DNA of 64,000 nucleotides from NCBI GenBank assembly GCA_027886175.1, contig JAJNNQ010000008.1, positions 3,875,501 to 3,939,500 on the forward strand, read 5' to 3'. The notes below the pieces were generated by a model. It worked only from the letters and a program-made list of their open reading frames with translations. It did no database searches and had not been told where the DNA came from. Positions 20,613-36,000 of the stretch are shown one piece after another. Numbering within the stretch: the stretch's first letter is position 1; every line of letters begins with the position of its first letter. This stretch comes from Phylloscopus collybita. Its lineage: Eukaryota; Chordata; Aves; Passeriformes; Phylloscopidae. Made by a program: the position numbers and the translations under genes.

Positions 20613-23600
20613 AGCAGCACTGGGCACTGGAGTCGGCAGCCCGTGCCCTGTCCCTGCCTTGTCACCCAACCCCACTCTCTCAGCTATGCTGCCCCATGAC
20701 ATCTACTCCTGCTCTGTGTCACCTATCCCTGCCACTTACCCTTGTCCCACATCACCCACCCTGCTTAATGTCACTGACCCCTTTCCTGACACCTAGCCCT
20801 GCCCTGTCACTCTGCCGTGCTGCCTCCTCCTGCCTCTCATTCCATTCCTTCCCCAAGTCCCTGCATCCCTTCCTGTGCCACCAAGCCCTACCCCAGTCAC
20901 CATGTCCATGCCCTGTGTCACCACATCTGTGTCACTGTCCCTCTGCCTCATAGCAGCTTCATGCCTCATGGTCTGCTGGTCCTGGCAGGAGGAGCAGGGC
21001 AATGGCAGTCCCTCTGTCACCACCACCAAGGGACCATGCAATGGCCACAGCAGGGCTGTCACTTGCACCCACGGCTGGAGCGAGGACACAAAACTTGGAC
21101 ACTGCAGCCTTCTTTTGGAGGAAAAACCAAGGAATCTTCAGATCAAGGCTCTGCCATCCGTGCTGGAGCAGCACTCCTTGGGGGATAGAAGGGATGCTCT
21201 GCCCAAAACACATTTCTCACCCTGGCTCCCCTTGCCGCTCACCAGCTCGTTGCAGGATTTTCTTTTCCCAAGTTTTCCCAAATGGCAGGGAAGTTTCCAG
21301 GCCCAAACAAAACAGCCACACATGGGGTTTGTCACTGGCTCCAGCGCAGCCTGCCCAGGGGAAGCGTTGCCATGGCTACAGTGAAAAAAAAAATTCAGAT
21401 CCAGCAAGAAGGCTGAGCCGATGGAAGTGCTTAATTAAAGATGAGAAGGCATCAGGGAAGTTCAGATGTGCGCAGAGCGGGGACGCAGTTGGCAGCAGGC
21501 AGCTGCTGGGAGTTATCCGGGGCATTGCCCATCCTGCCAGGTGCTGGTGCCTCTTATTTTTGTCTTTTGGCTGGAAGAACAGGGGGGTGAGGTGCTCCCT
21601 CTGAATGGCAGGGGCCTGGAAGAGCTCAGTGCAGTGGAGATGGAGCCACGCCTGGCTGTGTGAAGCTGAGGCAGGGTAGGACACAGGACCTCAGGCATGG
21701 GAAGAGATGCTGTGCATGCATCCCATGAGAAAAGCCACACTGGGACACTGAGCAGTGTGATGGCCTTCTCCTCCTCCCTGCTGCACAAGGCAGCCTTCAG
21801 GTACACATGGGACACTGAGGGGTGTCCTGTGTATTCCACTCATATTTCTTGTGGTTTGGCACAGAAATTAGTCCAAAAAAGCTCTTCTTTCTTCTATTAT
21901 TGCAGCACAATTTTCCCCAGCAGAGCCCATTGCTTTACTGTCCCTCTGCCTCCAGAGCAGATTTTTCCTGGGGGGCTGAGAGGGGACACTCACTGCTTCT
22001 GCAGGGCTGGGTTTAGGGATGTGTCCCCAGATATGCCCAGGCAGGGGAGAGAATTTGGCACAGGGACCAACACTGGTCCATCATCTGCTCCACAGGGAAC
22101 TCCAGCCCAGTGCAGAGATGGCTCAGGGTCACCAGCCCATCACATTCATGCTGCTCCATGACACCCACCTCTCTGCTAACAAAGAGCCAAGGTTGCTCCA
22201 GGTTAGGGTCTGGGAGCAATATTTGGGATCCAGCTGCATTCCTCCCCCTGCTCTGGGGAAATGCTTCCCCAAGCTGCCTCTGAAGCAGCTGGCTGGGCAA
22301 GAGAGGCTCATTGCTATAGGAAGGGATTTGCTAAGATTGAGAAAGACTATTTTAGAGAGGGCTGTGAAGTTTCAGGAAAGGAAACAATGGTAGTTGTGCT
22401 GCTGTTTGAAGCCATCTCCCACACAGGTGTCCAGGCACTGGGAATGTCTCTTCTGAGGGACAGAAGGGTGGATGCTTCCCTCCAGCCTTCACCATTGTCC
22501 CACCACCTGGATATCAGGAAAATATCAGAGGGTGGCTGGCACTGGGACAGGCTCCCCAGGGAAGTACTCACAGCACCAACCCTGACAGAGTTTAGGAAAC
22601 ATTTGGACAACACTCTCAGGCACATGACGGGATTCTTGGGATATCCTGTTCATTGCCAGGCTTTGGACTTGATGATCCTTGTGGCTCCAGCTCAGGACAG
22701 TCTATGATTCAATCCGGACACACCATCAGATTTTGGAAAGAACAGACCATCATGCTGTTTAGAGAGCCAGGACTTAATTCAGCAACCTCTGAGCTCAGCC
22801 CATTGCCATGACCCACATTGCTCCCCCCTGCTCTGCACATTCAGCACAGCAGGGGAGAGTTTAGTTCTTTCCTGCAAATGAAATCATTGCAGTGAAGACT
22901 TAAAGCTTTTGGAATAAAACCCAAACAACATACCACTATAACAGTATGTAATATCCCCTTAATTCAACTGCAGGTTTTCAATAAAGAGAAACATCTGAGG
23001 GAATTTTGATAACTTGAAGGCAACACACATGCTCGATGCTGAGCTGAGAGCACAGGTTTTTAAAAGCTTTCTGATTTACTTTTAAATAGAAAAGAATGCA
23101 AAAGGCAAACCTCATGTTAAAAAAAATTAGGAAACCGAGGCTTGCAAAGGAAACAGGATGAATCACACCATCAGATTTTTTGGGTCACAGGGTTATTTCT
23201 CAGATAACAGCAGAGATCTCTACTTAAACACTCATGATATGGTCCAGCCAAGGGCTGTGGCAGAGGTTTCGCTTCTTGGCCTCATACTTTTATGTGACTC
23301 TCACATGAAGGCATCAATGTAACACCTCTGTCTTCTCCAGGGGACTGGAAATAGCAGGACCCTGTGATCTGGAAAGTTTTCTCTGGACTGATGAGCAAGG
23401 AAAAAGAAAAGGCTGGCACAGAAGATGAGGCAGACTGGCTCATGAGTCCATGGCTGTGAGTGAGTAAAGGAGGAGCTGTGCCAGCTCTGCCCTGCGCTGA
23501 CACAGGTGTTCCATGTGTCCCTTTGCCACAAGTATAGCCTGTGCTGGTGGCATTCCCTAATCAGGCAGCACCCAGGCTCACTGCCAACCACAGCACTGAG

Positions 23601-26600
23601 AAAGCCAGGATCATCACGTCATTTGGGGCTCTTTTACCACTTGCCAGGTGTCTTAGCTTTTCATGCATCTTTCAGCTCATCCTTATGACCACAATGCCCT
23701 GGACTTGAGAAGCAGGTAAGTGGCCCGGAGTACAGGAATGAAGAAAGCAGAGGAATTTCAGCCATGGATGTTGCCAGAAACCATCAAAAGCACTGAACAA
23801 AAGGCAGAGCATCAAGGGAACTGTGTCCTGCTTCCAGTGTAGACGACTTGCTGCTCTGGCATTACCACAGCCCACTGCACTTTTGAGCTGCTCAGAAGTT
23901 GAGGTACTTTGGTTCTTGGTATTTTTTCCACAAGTTTGTCAGCCTAGTGGGATCCATAAGAAATACCTGTGCCAAGTGCTGGTCAAATGTTGGCCCTGCT
24001 TACCTTGAGCTTTGAGCTCTGGTCCCCCAGGGATGTGGTGCTGTGGGGTTTCCCTGGGTTATCCTCCAGCCTGGGAGTTGGATGTAGGGGGAGCAGTTAA
24101 GCACCTCCTTTATTTCTAACCAGTGGCATTGGCACAGCAAACAAAAACACAGTTTCCAGGATCACAGCAGGTTTTAATCCCTCACAGTTCCTTCCCCACA
24201 CGTCTTACCCATTTTGCATCACTGTATTTCAGACTTTTGAAATTCATTAGCAATAAAAAAAAAAAATCAAAATTCTATTAAAAGTATCTCCAAAGCCAGA
24301 TGAGCTCTGGCTGTGTTAATTTTTGTATTTTGTAAGATTTTGTATTTCAAATTTTTGTATTTGTTAATTCACTGTGTTAATTTTTGTATTTCCCCTCTTG
24401 CCTGCAAATGAATAAGATCCTTTCCAACATGCCCAGGGCATCTTTCCCTTACCATTGACAGGTACAAAAATTGGGATGTTCACACAAAGTTTGGGCTATC
24501 CAAGCCAACTCTGGGCAGCTAAAAGAAGAGCCCCAAATTGTTTAAAGGGCTCAGATGCAATATTTAGATTTTTTTAAACAGATATAATTTGCTGAAGACT
24601 TAGCTGTACAGTGATTTTCAGGTTCAATTTTAAGTTGCATTTCAGCTGTATTCACACACAAGAACATGGTATCTGCCTCCGGTGCAGCTGCAGAGAGGAG
24701 CAGACCTGGCCTGCTGAATGCAGGTGCTGCTGCCAAGCTCCTCATCATCTCAAACCCTGACTGAGAAGTACCAGCACAACAGCAGGATTTTTTGGATGTT
24801 TCCCTTCATATCCCAGCCCAGCCTGACTCTGATTAATTAATGGAGTCTGCTGAAATCTCAGCCTTAGCTACTCTGGCTGCTGCTAGCTACAGCGAGCTGC
24901 ACAGCTGCCTTCCACTCCCACTTGAGAGACTTTGTATTTACCAAGTATTAATTAGATGAATGTGAAGCACCATTTTCTAGGCAGGGGAAATTATCTGCTC
25001 TCTCCCTGCCCTGTAACAAGCTCATACTGGGAAAAGTCTGAAAAGGGAGCAGGTAGAAGTGGTTCCTTCTTGCTCTGCACATCTGGCACTTTTCATATTT
25101 CCCTGCTTGTGCTGCCCCCCTTGACAAGCACTTCACTCCTGCTTGATCTGGAAAGGGAACAGCATTGTAAAAGATGGAGCTGGAGCCTCTTTCCCTTAGC
25201 AGATTACCACCAGAGCTGGTCCCAGAGACTCTCCTGACAGTCAGACCCACCACATGGGAAGAGCTGCTGTCTCTGAGGGCTCCTCCAAGTGCCAGGAGCT
25301 GCTGAACAAGTGACTCTGCCAGGAAAGCACAAGCAATGAATCCTTCCCTTCCACAAGTCCTTCACACCAGGCTGGGCAGATATTTCTCAGGGCTGACCAC
25401 AGGTAACATTGCCCAGGAGGAGAGAAGGGGCCATCCCAAGATCTCCCCCACCTGAAGTGCTACCACTCAATGGAAAACATTCACAGCTCAATTGTTCCTC
25501 CTGGTGGCAACATCTGCACCATGGATACTGCAGCTGACACCAGTAATTGCAGCATGAAAGGCTTCAAGCAAATACCCATCTGGAAAAAAATGGAAGAAAT
25601 GTCATGGAAGGCTGAAGGCTGTGACAGAGGGCAAGCATCAGTGGTGAACAACTGGTCAGCTAAATTTAGGAAGGCAGGTTGGGACCTCTCCATGACCGGC
25701 TGGGTGTCTTCTGTTCAGACCACTGAGTCAACGAAAAACATTTAGCTATGACAGTGACGGGCTTTATAGAGAACCACAAGATAAATGAAGGGAAAAAGGT
25801 TATCTAATAATTACCGTCACTGTTTCACATCCAGCTGCATTCACAGCTCAGCTTGACCTTTGAGGAACAATGAATAATGCACCGTTCTGGTGAATGTTCC
25901 CCCTTTCTTGACACACCGTCAGCACACTGGTAAGGGAGAACCTCTCCTGTTTGTCCTTTACTCACTGCTTGGTTCAATTTCTTTATGTAAGAGGAACCAA
26001 GAAAGTCCCAGAAAAATATCATACCTGTTTCAAAATATCTCCCCTGTAATTTCACATTGCTAAAATCCACAAACCATTGGTGCTCCAAAATCTGCTGCAG
26101 GGACAGCAGCAAAGCTCACCTGAAACATGGGATCAAACTGATCTCTCTGTCTTTGGGCACCAACAGGAAACCAGTCCGCAGTGCTGAAGCCACTGGTCTC
26201 CAGGCCATCCAGAAACTGATCAAAACCAGGGAGAGATAGACCTGGATTCTGTTTCCAGATTGGCAATGTTTACATGGTGCACAGGTAAGCCATGCCTTGT
26301 ACTGAGCTGAATTTTCATGTCCTGCTAAATTGGGCAATGAAACAGAATAGAGAGGTGTGAGGGGAGCTGGGGATGTGCTGCATTGTAGCAAACAGCTACA
26401 GAGCTCTGCAGCTGGTCATGAGGAGCCAAGGGTGAGGAAAGAGAGGGTTTTCTGGGAGACCTTCTGGGAGGGCAAGGTCACACAACCCCATGGCAATGCA
26501 GTGGTTTTCCAATTTGTAGAATCAATTGAAATTCGCCTGCTCTGCACCATTGCTTGTTCAGGCAGATCTCATCTTTAGCCTGGCGTGCTTCATGTATTCA

Positions 26601-27027
26601 AAACTCAGTGTTTTTGTGGGCTTCCACTGGCTTCAGACCAGGCCCTACCAAAGCAGGCACCAAACCCCACAACCAGCTCTTGACTTGGCTCATGTGCAAT
26701 GGGGAGCAGAGACTTGGGGCAGGAGGGTGCCCCAAGAGAGACAACTGGAGGTCACAGTTGTGACCACAGACACTGGGGGCTCTGCTGACACTGGGGTTTG
26801 GGAATGTGCCGGAGTGTTCAAGTGCCAGTAATCTGTTTTGGTCACTGGCTACTAATGAGGGGATCGTTCTGGCAAAATTCAAAAAGAACTTCTGCACCTG
26901 ATCAGATAAAGCACAAAGATCAAAAGGTCTATTTAAAATCAGGAGAGAAGGGGACAGTTGCACCAACAGCTCTCCCCACAACACTTGGTAGTGTTCACAC
27001 ACGTTATGAAGGATTAATGGCTGGAGG
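20613..27027. other. CALB2-PNP intergenic region
   Basis: About 6.4 kb with no gene I can support. Between 20640 and 20930 the sequence is C-rich with loosely repeated 'tgtcacc...ccctgcc' words, perhaps a decayed array. One CR1 fragment lies at 22510-22710. An exact 20-base direct repeat (starting CTGTGTTAAT) occurs at 24311-24330 and 24372-24391. The PNP-like 3' UTR must occupy the right edge, but no AATAAA on the minus strand was found within 1 kb of its stop; the nearest I saw is near 24114-24109. Confidence 0.5.
22510..22710 (+). mobile_element. CR1 LINE 3' fragment, intergenic
   Basis: Sense-strand CR1 3' end: 'ggcactgggacaggctcccc' followed by 'cttgatgatccttgtggctc' and the terminal 'tctatgattc'. 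It is one of two copies in the window whose sense strand is plus, and the only one outside a gene. Confidence 0.85.
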
Positions 27028-30000
27028 TCATGGAGAGTTTGTGCTTTCCCCCAGCTTCCCAAGGAGGTGTGTGACCAGTCTCTGCAGGGCTTCAGCCCGG
27101 ACCACCGAGATGCGCAGCACTTCCTCATGGTTGGCTTTCTCTTGGCTGTTGTAGCTCATCACCACTTTGTTGGTGATGAGGGAGATCCCAAGGACACGGA
27201 GGCCACAGTGCCTGGCTACAATTACCTCTGGGACAGTGCTCATACCTACAGTAGGAGAGGAAAGAACCAGAATGAGTCAGGATTTACACCCAAACAAGAT
27301 CTCTCCAGGGCTGCAGACCACGATCCTACCTCCAAGCACACGCCCTTATCTTGCTCCCCACAGGTTTGTGTCTGAACTCTGTAATAGTTAAAGGCTGTGA
27401 TATGTACAAGGCTCAAATAGCTGCAGCACTACAGTTGATCCTCCTGCATTTGATCCTTGTGCCACACCTCCCTCCTCAAGATGTGTTAGACTGCTTGCAG
27501 ACTTGCTAAGGAAGTACTAATGTGCTGTGTCATTTGGCTCTTCCTTGGCTAAAAAAGCTATTGCAAATAAAAATGGCTTTGAGGGGAGCTGAGCTCCTTT
27601 CCTCACACACAACGAATCTGCAGGTATTAATGAACAGACTTCCGTGAGCCTGGGGTCATGGAGGGAATCCTAGCTGGAGGAATCATATGGATCATGGCAC
27701 TTTGTTTTCTTGCACATAGTTGGGAAGGTACCCATGATTACCATCCCTAAACAAGACACATAAGGAGGACTGGATTGTGGAGAAAAAGCACAGTGAAAAT
27801 CTTTACAGTGTCAGAGGAAAAATATGAGAAAAATACTTCATTTTTATTGGACCCCTCTCAGTCCTCCTGAAGTGGAGCCATCTGAGCATGAGAGATTTTG
27901 TGTTTGGGAAATAAACACAAAGTTGTGCTGAGATCCCTGTCCTGCGCAGCTGTAAGCACAGGGACTTTCTGCAGATCCTCCCAGGAGCTGCACTAAGCCA
28001 CTGCAGAATGAAGGAGAAATACACAGAGCTCATTTCTCCAGCCCCAGGAGACTTAGAGAGCCAAAGACTGAAGCAAGTCAGCCTTGAGCAGAATTAACTG
28101 TTCAGTGCATGTGCCCAAAGAACCCTGGCAAGCTCACCCACAGCATCAGCTCCCAGCGCCTGCAGCAGGCGGCACTCGGCGATGGTCTCGTAGCAGGGCC
28201 CAGCCAGCAGGCAGTACACCCCTTCCCTGGTGAAGCTCAGGAACCCCAGCTCCTGTGCACTCTCCATTGCCAGGCCAAGCAGGTCTTGCTCATATGCATC
28301 TGACATGCAGGGAAACCTCACTCCAAACCTGAAAGGCAGTAAAGGACACAGCCATGTGATAGTGTTACTGCTCCCTCTGTCAGAGTCCAGAGATGGTCAT
28401 TCTTTGGAGAAAAGGGAAGTGTTAAGGGTAGACCTGCCATGGATGCAATCTCACTCATTCCAGTCTTATCATCAGGTAATTCTGTCATCAGTCATGGAAT
28501 AATTTGGGTTGGAAGAGACCTTCAAAGGCCATCTCATCAAAACTCATGCAGTGAGCAGGGACACCTTCAGCTAGATCAGGTTGCTCAGAGTCCTGTCCTA
28601 CCTGACCTTCAATGTTTCCAGGAATGGGGCACCTACCTGGGCATGAAATTCCTGCTAGATGTAATCACCTAAGACTGTCAGCACACAGAGGTTATGGTGT
28701 TGGAAGGTCTGGCACTACTTCCCTACTGCAGGAACCCTTCTGGAATGGTATTTCAAGGGCTTCTGTCTCTAGCGGGCAATGATGGCCAGTTGTCTTTCTC
28801 CCCAGTAACTGCTCATGATGACTTTTAAACATTCCCCACCAGACACTTGCTGCTCTTTGGGCTCCCTGAGGCACAGAGTCCCTCAGGCTGTCCCTGAGTG
28901 GGGTTTGAGCCAGGCCTGATGGAGCATCAGTCCCTGAATTTAAGGCCCATCACAGAAGGCAGCTACTTCACATCTTGGAGCTCCAGAGGTGTATTTTAGG
29001 TAGCTTTCATCTTCTGCTTCAAGACTGGGTCTCTTGCTTTAGGTCTCAAACTAGAAGCCCAGTCCTGCTCCTGGTGGAGTGAATTCTGCTCTTGACCCAA
29101 GGAGAGCAGAAGTAGATGGCAAAGATTGCTATGCTGCCACTGAGGAATCCTGGAAAATAAACTCCCAGCCATGTTCACCAGCGCAGTTCAGTAGGAGTGG
29201 ACCAGGTCCCTCATTTATGCTGTTAAAGCTTCTGCTTGTTTACATGTTCTTCCAGATGAATGCTTAGGGCAGTAGGTGGCTTGTTTTGTTTTTATAAACA
29301 CTAAATATTATATAAATAAGAACAAACTTTCCCTTCTGGTCTAAGGCAATAAGTATTCATCACCATGAAAATTGCTTCCCTTTTCTGAAGGATAGCCAGC
29401 AATGCAGAAGCCCAATCTCTAATTTATTAAAAAAATATTATTTCCACATCACTTCATTGCCTCTAGTTTTGCTCTGTTGTGCTTAGATAAATCCTTCCTG
29501 GTAGCTCAGCTGGACAGGATTTTAGGAGTTTGCTCAGCTAAATCTCTGCAATATTTTAAAACCTGATTCATGAAGACCTTTTGCCCATTTTGATGCCTTG
29601 GTCAGCAGTACAAAAGGCAACTCCCAGAGCACTGCAGTCTTCACCAAGAAGCTGCTTTTGGGAGGCAATGAGGCAGCTATGCTGCCTTTGAACATTGTCC
29701 AGATACAGTTGTTTGATTGGAGTTTCTCCTCCTGCTCCAGAGCAATTATGCAAGTCCAGAGAGCTTTAAACACTCCATGTGGCTTCCCTGCTTTTGATCA
29801 CTTTCCTCCAAGCCACAGCAATACCTACAAAAATCTAAAGATGCTCCCCTTCAGATGGGCACCATCTTCTTCCCATGGAATCACAGCACAGTGATTGTTT
29901 CTCCTGAGTGAACTGCCAGCACCTTTCAGATTCTTTCAGAAGCAAGAGCCAGGTCTGCTGTTATATCAAGAAGGAACTAACCAAAAACCAGGCAGGCCAC

Positions 30001-33000
30001 CTTACTCTCAGCAGAAGTTTCTCTCTGGAAAGATCTGAGGACAATCCAGATGCCTGCCCTGCAAACCCATTCAGTTTTCAAGACGGGCCTTCCACCTTAC
30101 CAGTCTGATGGTGTCTTGGAAGGATTTTGGGATCATAAATTCATTTTGGAAGGGACCTCGAGGTCATCTAGTCCAGCATCCTGCTCAAAGCAAATCCAAA
30201 TCTGGTGGCAACTGCAGTTCAGGGGTGAGGATATGTCAGAAGCTCCTCTCTGCACTCTCCATAAGGTAAAGATTCTGCTGCACAGCCAGTACAGGAAACC
30301 TGACTTCCCAGTTCAGCCAGCAGCAAGTTGCTCTTGTAGATCTCAAGGTCTCTGAAGAAGCTGCCAAGACAACCACCTCTCATCAGAGTGATGCCTTCAG
30401 TGAATACAAAGGCACCTCAGTTTAAAGATCTGGATACAGCAGTGGTGATCAGGAAATTTAGAGGTTTCATCTTTGCTCTGCCCTCCACTTACTGCCTGGC
30501 CTCTGCTGTACCCATTCCATCACACCAGAAATGGATGTTGATAAACCCAGGCTGGAGACAGCACAGTTCACTGATTGCTCAGTTAAGAGGAACCAACAGA
30601 GAGGGGCTGATAAGAAGAGGAGCAGTGGGTGTCTTTAGCAGATGGTACAGCTGGTCATGTCAGGAGAAGGATCAGAAGCCTACTTGTACAAAACAAAACA
30701 TTCTGGGCGTTTGTGTGTAAACTCCTTGTAGGCTTGTAAAAGTAAGCAACAGCCAGGGGAAGGCAGGGCAGGTGGCACAGCACACACAGCTATTGCTGTA
30801 ACTCCTCCCTTGTGGTTACCTGGAGCCAAACTCTACCTCGCAGTAAATATTTGTCAGTAGGCACAACTGGCAGCCCCAGCCCATGGCTGAAGGAAAAAAG
30901 GATTAATTGGTAACATGGAGCTGATGCCTTTCTTACTTACCTCTCATCATTTGGTCCACGCAGGGGATTCTGCCCTCCCAAGCCAAACAAGCTGATGTGA
31001 TCCCTTATGAACATGATGTCCCCCACTTGGAAGTGGGGATTCAGTCCTCCAGCAGCATTTGTGACAATCAAGATCTCCACCCCCAGGAGAAAGAACACCC
31101 TGATGGGAAAGGTGACCTGCAAGAACCAAAAGCATTTGTGCAATGAGTAACACAGTCAGCAGCAGACAGCTACTGCTACTTCATTTGTAATATCACAATT
31201 TGTGGATGCAAAGAATCTACATATGGAGACAGAACAACCTTCTTCATTTAAACATTCCTCTGATTTAAATAGAGGCTTAATGCTTTTGAAACAAATTAAA
31301 CATAATCTTGCAATGAACCAAAATCTTGCATTAAAATCCAAGACCCCATTTCCTACAGTTGCACTAAGGTCAAATAAAGGTGGTACAGAAAGAACATGCA
31401 GATAGTTTTTGCTCATTGCCAAGGTCTTGCAGAGATCAAACCACTGTGCTGATTGAAGTAACTACTTATGCACAGGGACTTGGAGAGTAATCCAAAGTTA
31501 AGGAACAATTGGGAGCTGAAGAAAAAAAAATTAAAAAGTTTGATTTTGAGTCACAAAGGAATTTGGTAATACCTGCTATCAATCAAATGCTACCATGAGC
31601 AAAAAAAATCCTAATAATGGACACCACTTCTTCAAGAAATTTGTTAATTTTAATAGACAAACATGTCTTGATAAAGCTAGTTTTGTACTGAGTGATTTTA
31701 AAATAGTTGTTTTTCTATAAGAAGTTGAGTGGTGCCAAAAATTAGTTCATATCCAAATGCAAACAACCTCAATGCAAAAAGGAAAATACCAGAGCTATCC
31801 AAATTTAAAAAGTGCCAAAAAATAAATATTATTGTTGTTTCCTAGCAGAAAAGTACATATGTGCACAGGTAGGTAACATAAATCTCCACACATTCCAGTA
31901 TGTTAGCAGTAGCAAGCTTTTCTAAGGGGAACTTTCTCTAAGGGCAAAAAAAAGCTGTAAACTATACAAATGCAATAGAAGATTAAAATAGATTATTATC
32001 AAAGTTTTCTGGTTGCTGATTTAAATCAAGATTAAACTGACTAAGTTAAAGCATGTAAATTAATCTGCCTTCTATGATAAACTGTTTCTCCTTGCAAGAG
32101 TAGCAGGGTCAGCCAGTTTGTGTGACTGTGCAGCATCACCTTCACCCAGCAGAAGCCATCCACCTCTTGGTTTGAACTCCCAAATTTTTTGAGGGGGGGA
32201 AGATCTGAAATCTAAGAAAGACTCATTTCAAGAGCAATGTAAGTTCATTGCAAGAGCTAACATCCTGCAGCTAGATAGCAAGACAAGCAGTCACTTCTGC
32301 AGCTTGTACAACACATCCCGCCTACGTGAATATTTTCCTTATAAGGAGAACTCACCGTGCTGAAAGAGTAGCCTTCGTAAGAGTGGAAACGTCCCTGCAT
32401 GCACACACAGGGCTGTCCCTTCAGCTCCCCAAACACCAGTCTGCCAACATGCCCCGCCACTGGAAATGAACAGAGTGTCATTTTAGTTACAGGTCTCGAG
32501 GACTTTGACTTTAGTAACCCGTTAGTTGACGATTTTGCTTTACCGCGGGGCCAAGCACTGCAAAAGCAGGAGCTGCAAATCAAATAAATAAATACATGTT
32601 TCTGTGCTGTGATATTTATGTGTTTTTTTTACTGAACATACATTTCACCAGTGTGGGGCTGGTTTGCAAACCTGAGTGATCCCTGTGTGAGGCTGTGGGC
32701 AGGCTGCTGGTGGGTGGGGTGCTGATGCCCGGAGCTGTGCTCACCCGTGCTCCGTGGGAAGTGAGGGATGTCCTCGTACAGGAAGACTGTCCTGTTGTCC
32801 AACACATCAGCCAGACCTCCCAGCCCAGACCCGCAGATGATGGCGATCCTGGGCCGCTGGGCAGCACGGGCACGCAACCAATCTGCTGTTTCCTTATACA
32901 TCTCATAGCTATTCCTGCAGGAGGAGAACACGCCAGTGAGACTATCAGCCCCTTCAAAGAACAAGCTTCAAAGGACAAAAGTCCTGAAAAGGTGCAGAGG

Positions 33001-36000
33001 AAAAGAAATTTTTCATTAAGACTATAATAATAGAAGCTTCACTGCTATTATTGAAGATGCATTACTTTTAATCTCATGTATTTTACCCCTGACTACAGGG
33101 AAATCATTTGAATCCCCTTGGCTGGTTTCATTCTGTAGAAGAAGAATGGCTAATGATACCTAGATCACAGAAATGTCATAAGGCATAACCACTCCTGCTT
33201 CTGATGGGCTCTGGTCTCTCCTGAGTTACTCAAGAAAGGCAAAAGCACAGTTAGACTGAGAAATTCCAACCTATATGAGTGTGCATGGGGATGTCCAGCC
33301 TGTGATGAGGAAATCCAAGTGTGGAGCTCTGAAGACACCTGAACAACACAGCTGGAATGCTGTGCTGATGAAGGAGTAAACACTGTCATCTGCAGAAAGT
33401 AAAGATTCAGGTAAACTTCTGAGACATGAGTCAAGCATCATCCACAAAAATGGAGAAGCCAATCTCTCTAAGTGTTGAGTGCCATCAGCTCCCACTACTT
33501 CCATCTAGGCTGTACCACATGTCAGACACCACCTACCTCCTTGGTACCTCGTGCCTTCAGTACAGAAGAACAAACATAGAGATCTCACTCAGCCTCTTCT
33601 CTCCCACAGAGTGGGCATGGGATCACAACTGCAGTCCAGACATAGCCAAGAGACCCAATGACATCAGTCTCCACCAAAACAAGCAAAACCCAAGAATCTG
33701 GGCTCCAGATCTTAGACTGATCCAAGAGAGGGACTCAGCAAATACCTTGGTTAAAAGTCTTATCCAGCAGAGAGCCCCATTGCCTGAAGGTGGGTTAGAA
33801 GTTGGCATTACAGTGCCTGTTGTATATCTATCTCATGGGAAGGGAGAAGAGTTCAATTTTTAACCTCTTAGCCCAGTATTCAGATGCCTTAATCAGAGTT
33901 TTGAAACACGATCAATAGCAAAATAATCCCATAATCCTGTTTCTGATAGAACAATGCAGATATTTTCTGAAAGTCAATATCAAGGCTGATTGGAAGCTAT
34001 CCTCAAAAGCAGGGGTACTAATAGCACTTCTTGGAAGCAACTCAATCATTACCATTGGTGAGTAGAATTAATGATTGTACATGATAGGGGACTGGGTCCT
34101 GGAGTGAACCAATACAGGCAGGAGCAGCGGTTCTCTCTATCAAAAGTTGATCTGATTATTGAGAGGTGAGAAAATCAGATACTGTGAGGCTGCAGGTGAT
34201 GTAAAATTGACTGGAGGTGGTGATAAGTAGTCACTGTCTGTCCAGGAATGTTTCTTTTTGTTCTTTTTTATCAAGTCTCTTGTTTCAAGAGGTGTAAATC
34301 TTAGTGATGATGTGATGCTGCTCTCAGCAGTCTTAGAGGACAGACAGAAAAGCTTTCAAAGTGCTGCTCCTCACTCCAGGAGGTCTCAGGCCACTAAAAG
34401 GATTTGATTGTCTGTGTACAACTGGTTCCTCCCACTAAAGTACCAGATATTGAAACAAAGGTTCTCAACTCTGTTTTTTCTTTCTTTATACTGACAGGGT
34501 CAGTAGTTATTGCACAGGTGTTTTCTGAAAGCATTTAATCTCTTAGCTGTCTAGTGAATACTGTAAGTCTTATCCAGCATATGATACATCAAACTTACAG
34601 TCCTAGTTACAAACTGTGACGTCAAAAATACCCAAAAATGTCATAAACCTGCAATCCAATGGGAAGAAATAACTTCCATACACACAGATTAAAATGAAGA
34701 GTCATACTTAGCTGAAGTACTTTCCAAAGGAAAAGTTTGGAAATGAAAGTTTATTTACCATCACATACTGAATTTTCTAAGCGTATCCATGAGCTCCTGA
34801 AATAAGCAGGAGCTGTGAAAGTGACATTAATAAAGACTACACTTGACTACGTTATCACTTGCTCCCAGACAAAAGCTTTAAAAGTGCTTTACATACATTA
34901 ATGAACAATTCCCCCCAATTTCTCTGTTGAATAACTGTAATCCTTGTTTAGAAATTCATGGGAGCCAAGAGAATTTATATGCAATACCCAAGCTTTTGAC
35001 ATACCTGTGGCAGGCATGATGAAAGAACAAGGTCACCAGGATCTGCTCTTCCTCGTGACCATAATACTGCTTGTTTCAGTATTTTTTTAAAGTGCGTAAA
35101 CCATTGCAAAATAATACTAAAGAATGGATATTATTCCTATATCCTCAGAAATTTTAGGAATGTAGGATGAAATCCATTCAATGTCTGCTGAAAACATCAG
35201 GACTGACTCAGCTATGCCAAGTTACAGTGGATTTTTTTTCCTTTTAAACAGAAAATATTAAAATACTTCTTAACCAAAGAAGTAAATCTCCAGTGCTGCA
35301 TATATTTCCTTGCCTGAAAGGAGCTCCAGCAATTGCACAGGGGCCTGGCAGAGCCCTGTCCAAACCAAAGGCCTTGGGCACATCAGAGCTGTCCCCAGTG
35401 CTGAGAGCACAGCGATGCCAAAATTAATCTGCTTGCAGTATTCAGCTTTCAGAAACCTTCCCCAAGACATCAAAGGGTTTGGCAAGCACTGATAATTTCT
35501 GACTGCAAGGGAGATACCTGCTCAGCAGGAGCAAAGGGGGAGTTTGACCCGTGGGTCACCAAACAGAGCGTTCGGCCTGGAACTGCAGGAGCACAAGGCC
35601 TGTGCAAGCTTTTTGACAGCTTGAATTAATATGTGTAGCACAAAGGCTCCTCTAGCTGCTCTAACAATGCACACCTAATAATAGTGCTCGGTAGCATTGC
35701 TTTGGATTAAATCACAGGATCAGCTGAAAACACAATCCCCTTTATTGTGATTGCTGTCATCCACTGGAGAAACGCATCTGTTGCAAAACACAGGACTGTC
35801 ACCGGTGACAGATCTTTTATGGCATGAAAAAAACTCCACCCTTATTGTGCTTCTAAATTGGCTGAAAGCAAATCCATGTAAAAAAAGCAGACATATCCCA
35901 ATAAATAGCTAAAGCATTATGTTTGGGGGCACATGGCCATACGTATTCACAGTCTGTGCCTCTCCACAGGAGATATTTGCCTCTTCTGGCCCATAACCTC

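Noticed and set aside
19406..20953. 515-codon plus-strand frame and 260-, 218- and 190-codon minus-strand frames
   Set aside because: Low-complexity products of the 8-bp array and of antisense CALB2 exon 1; several overlapping frames are open at once, which real genes do not show.
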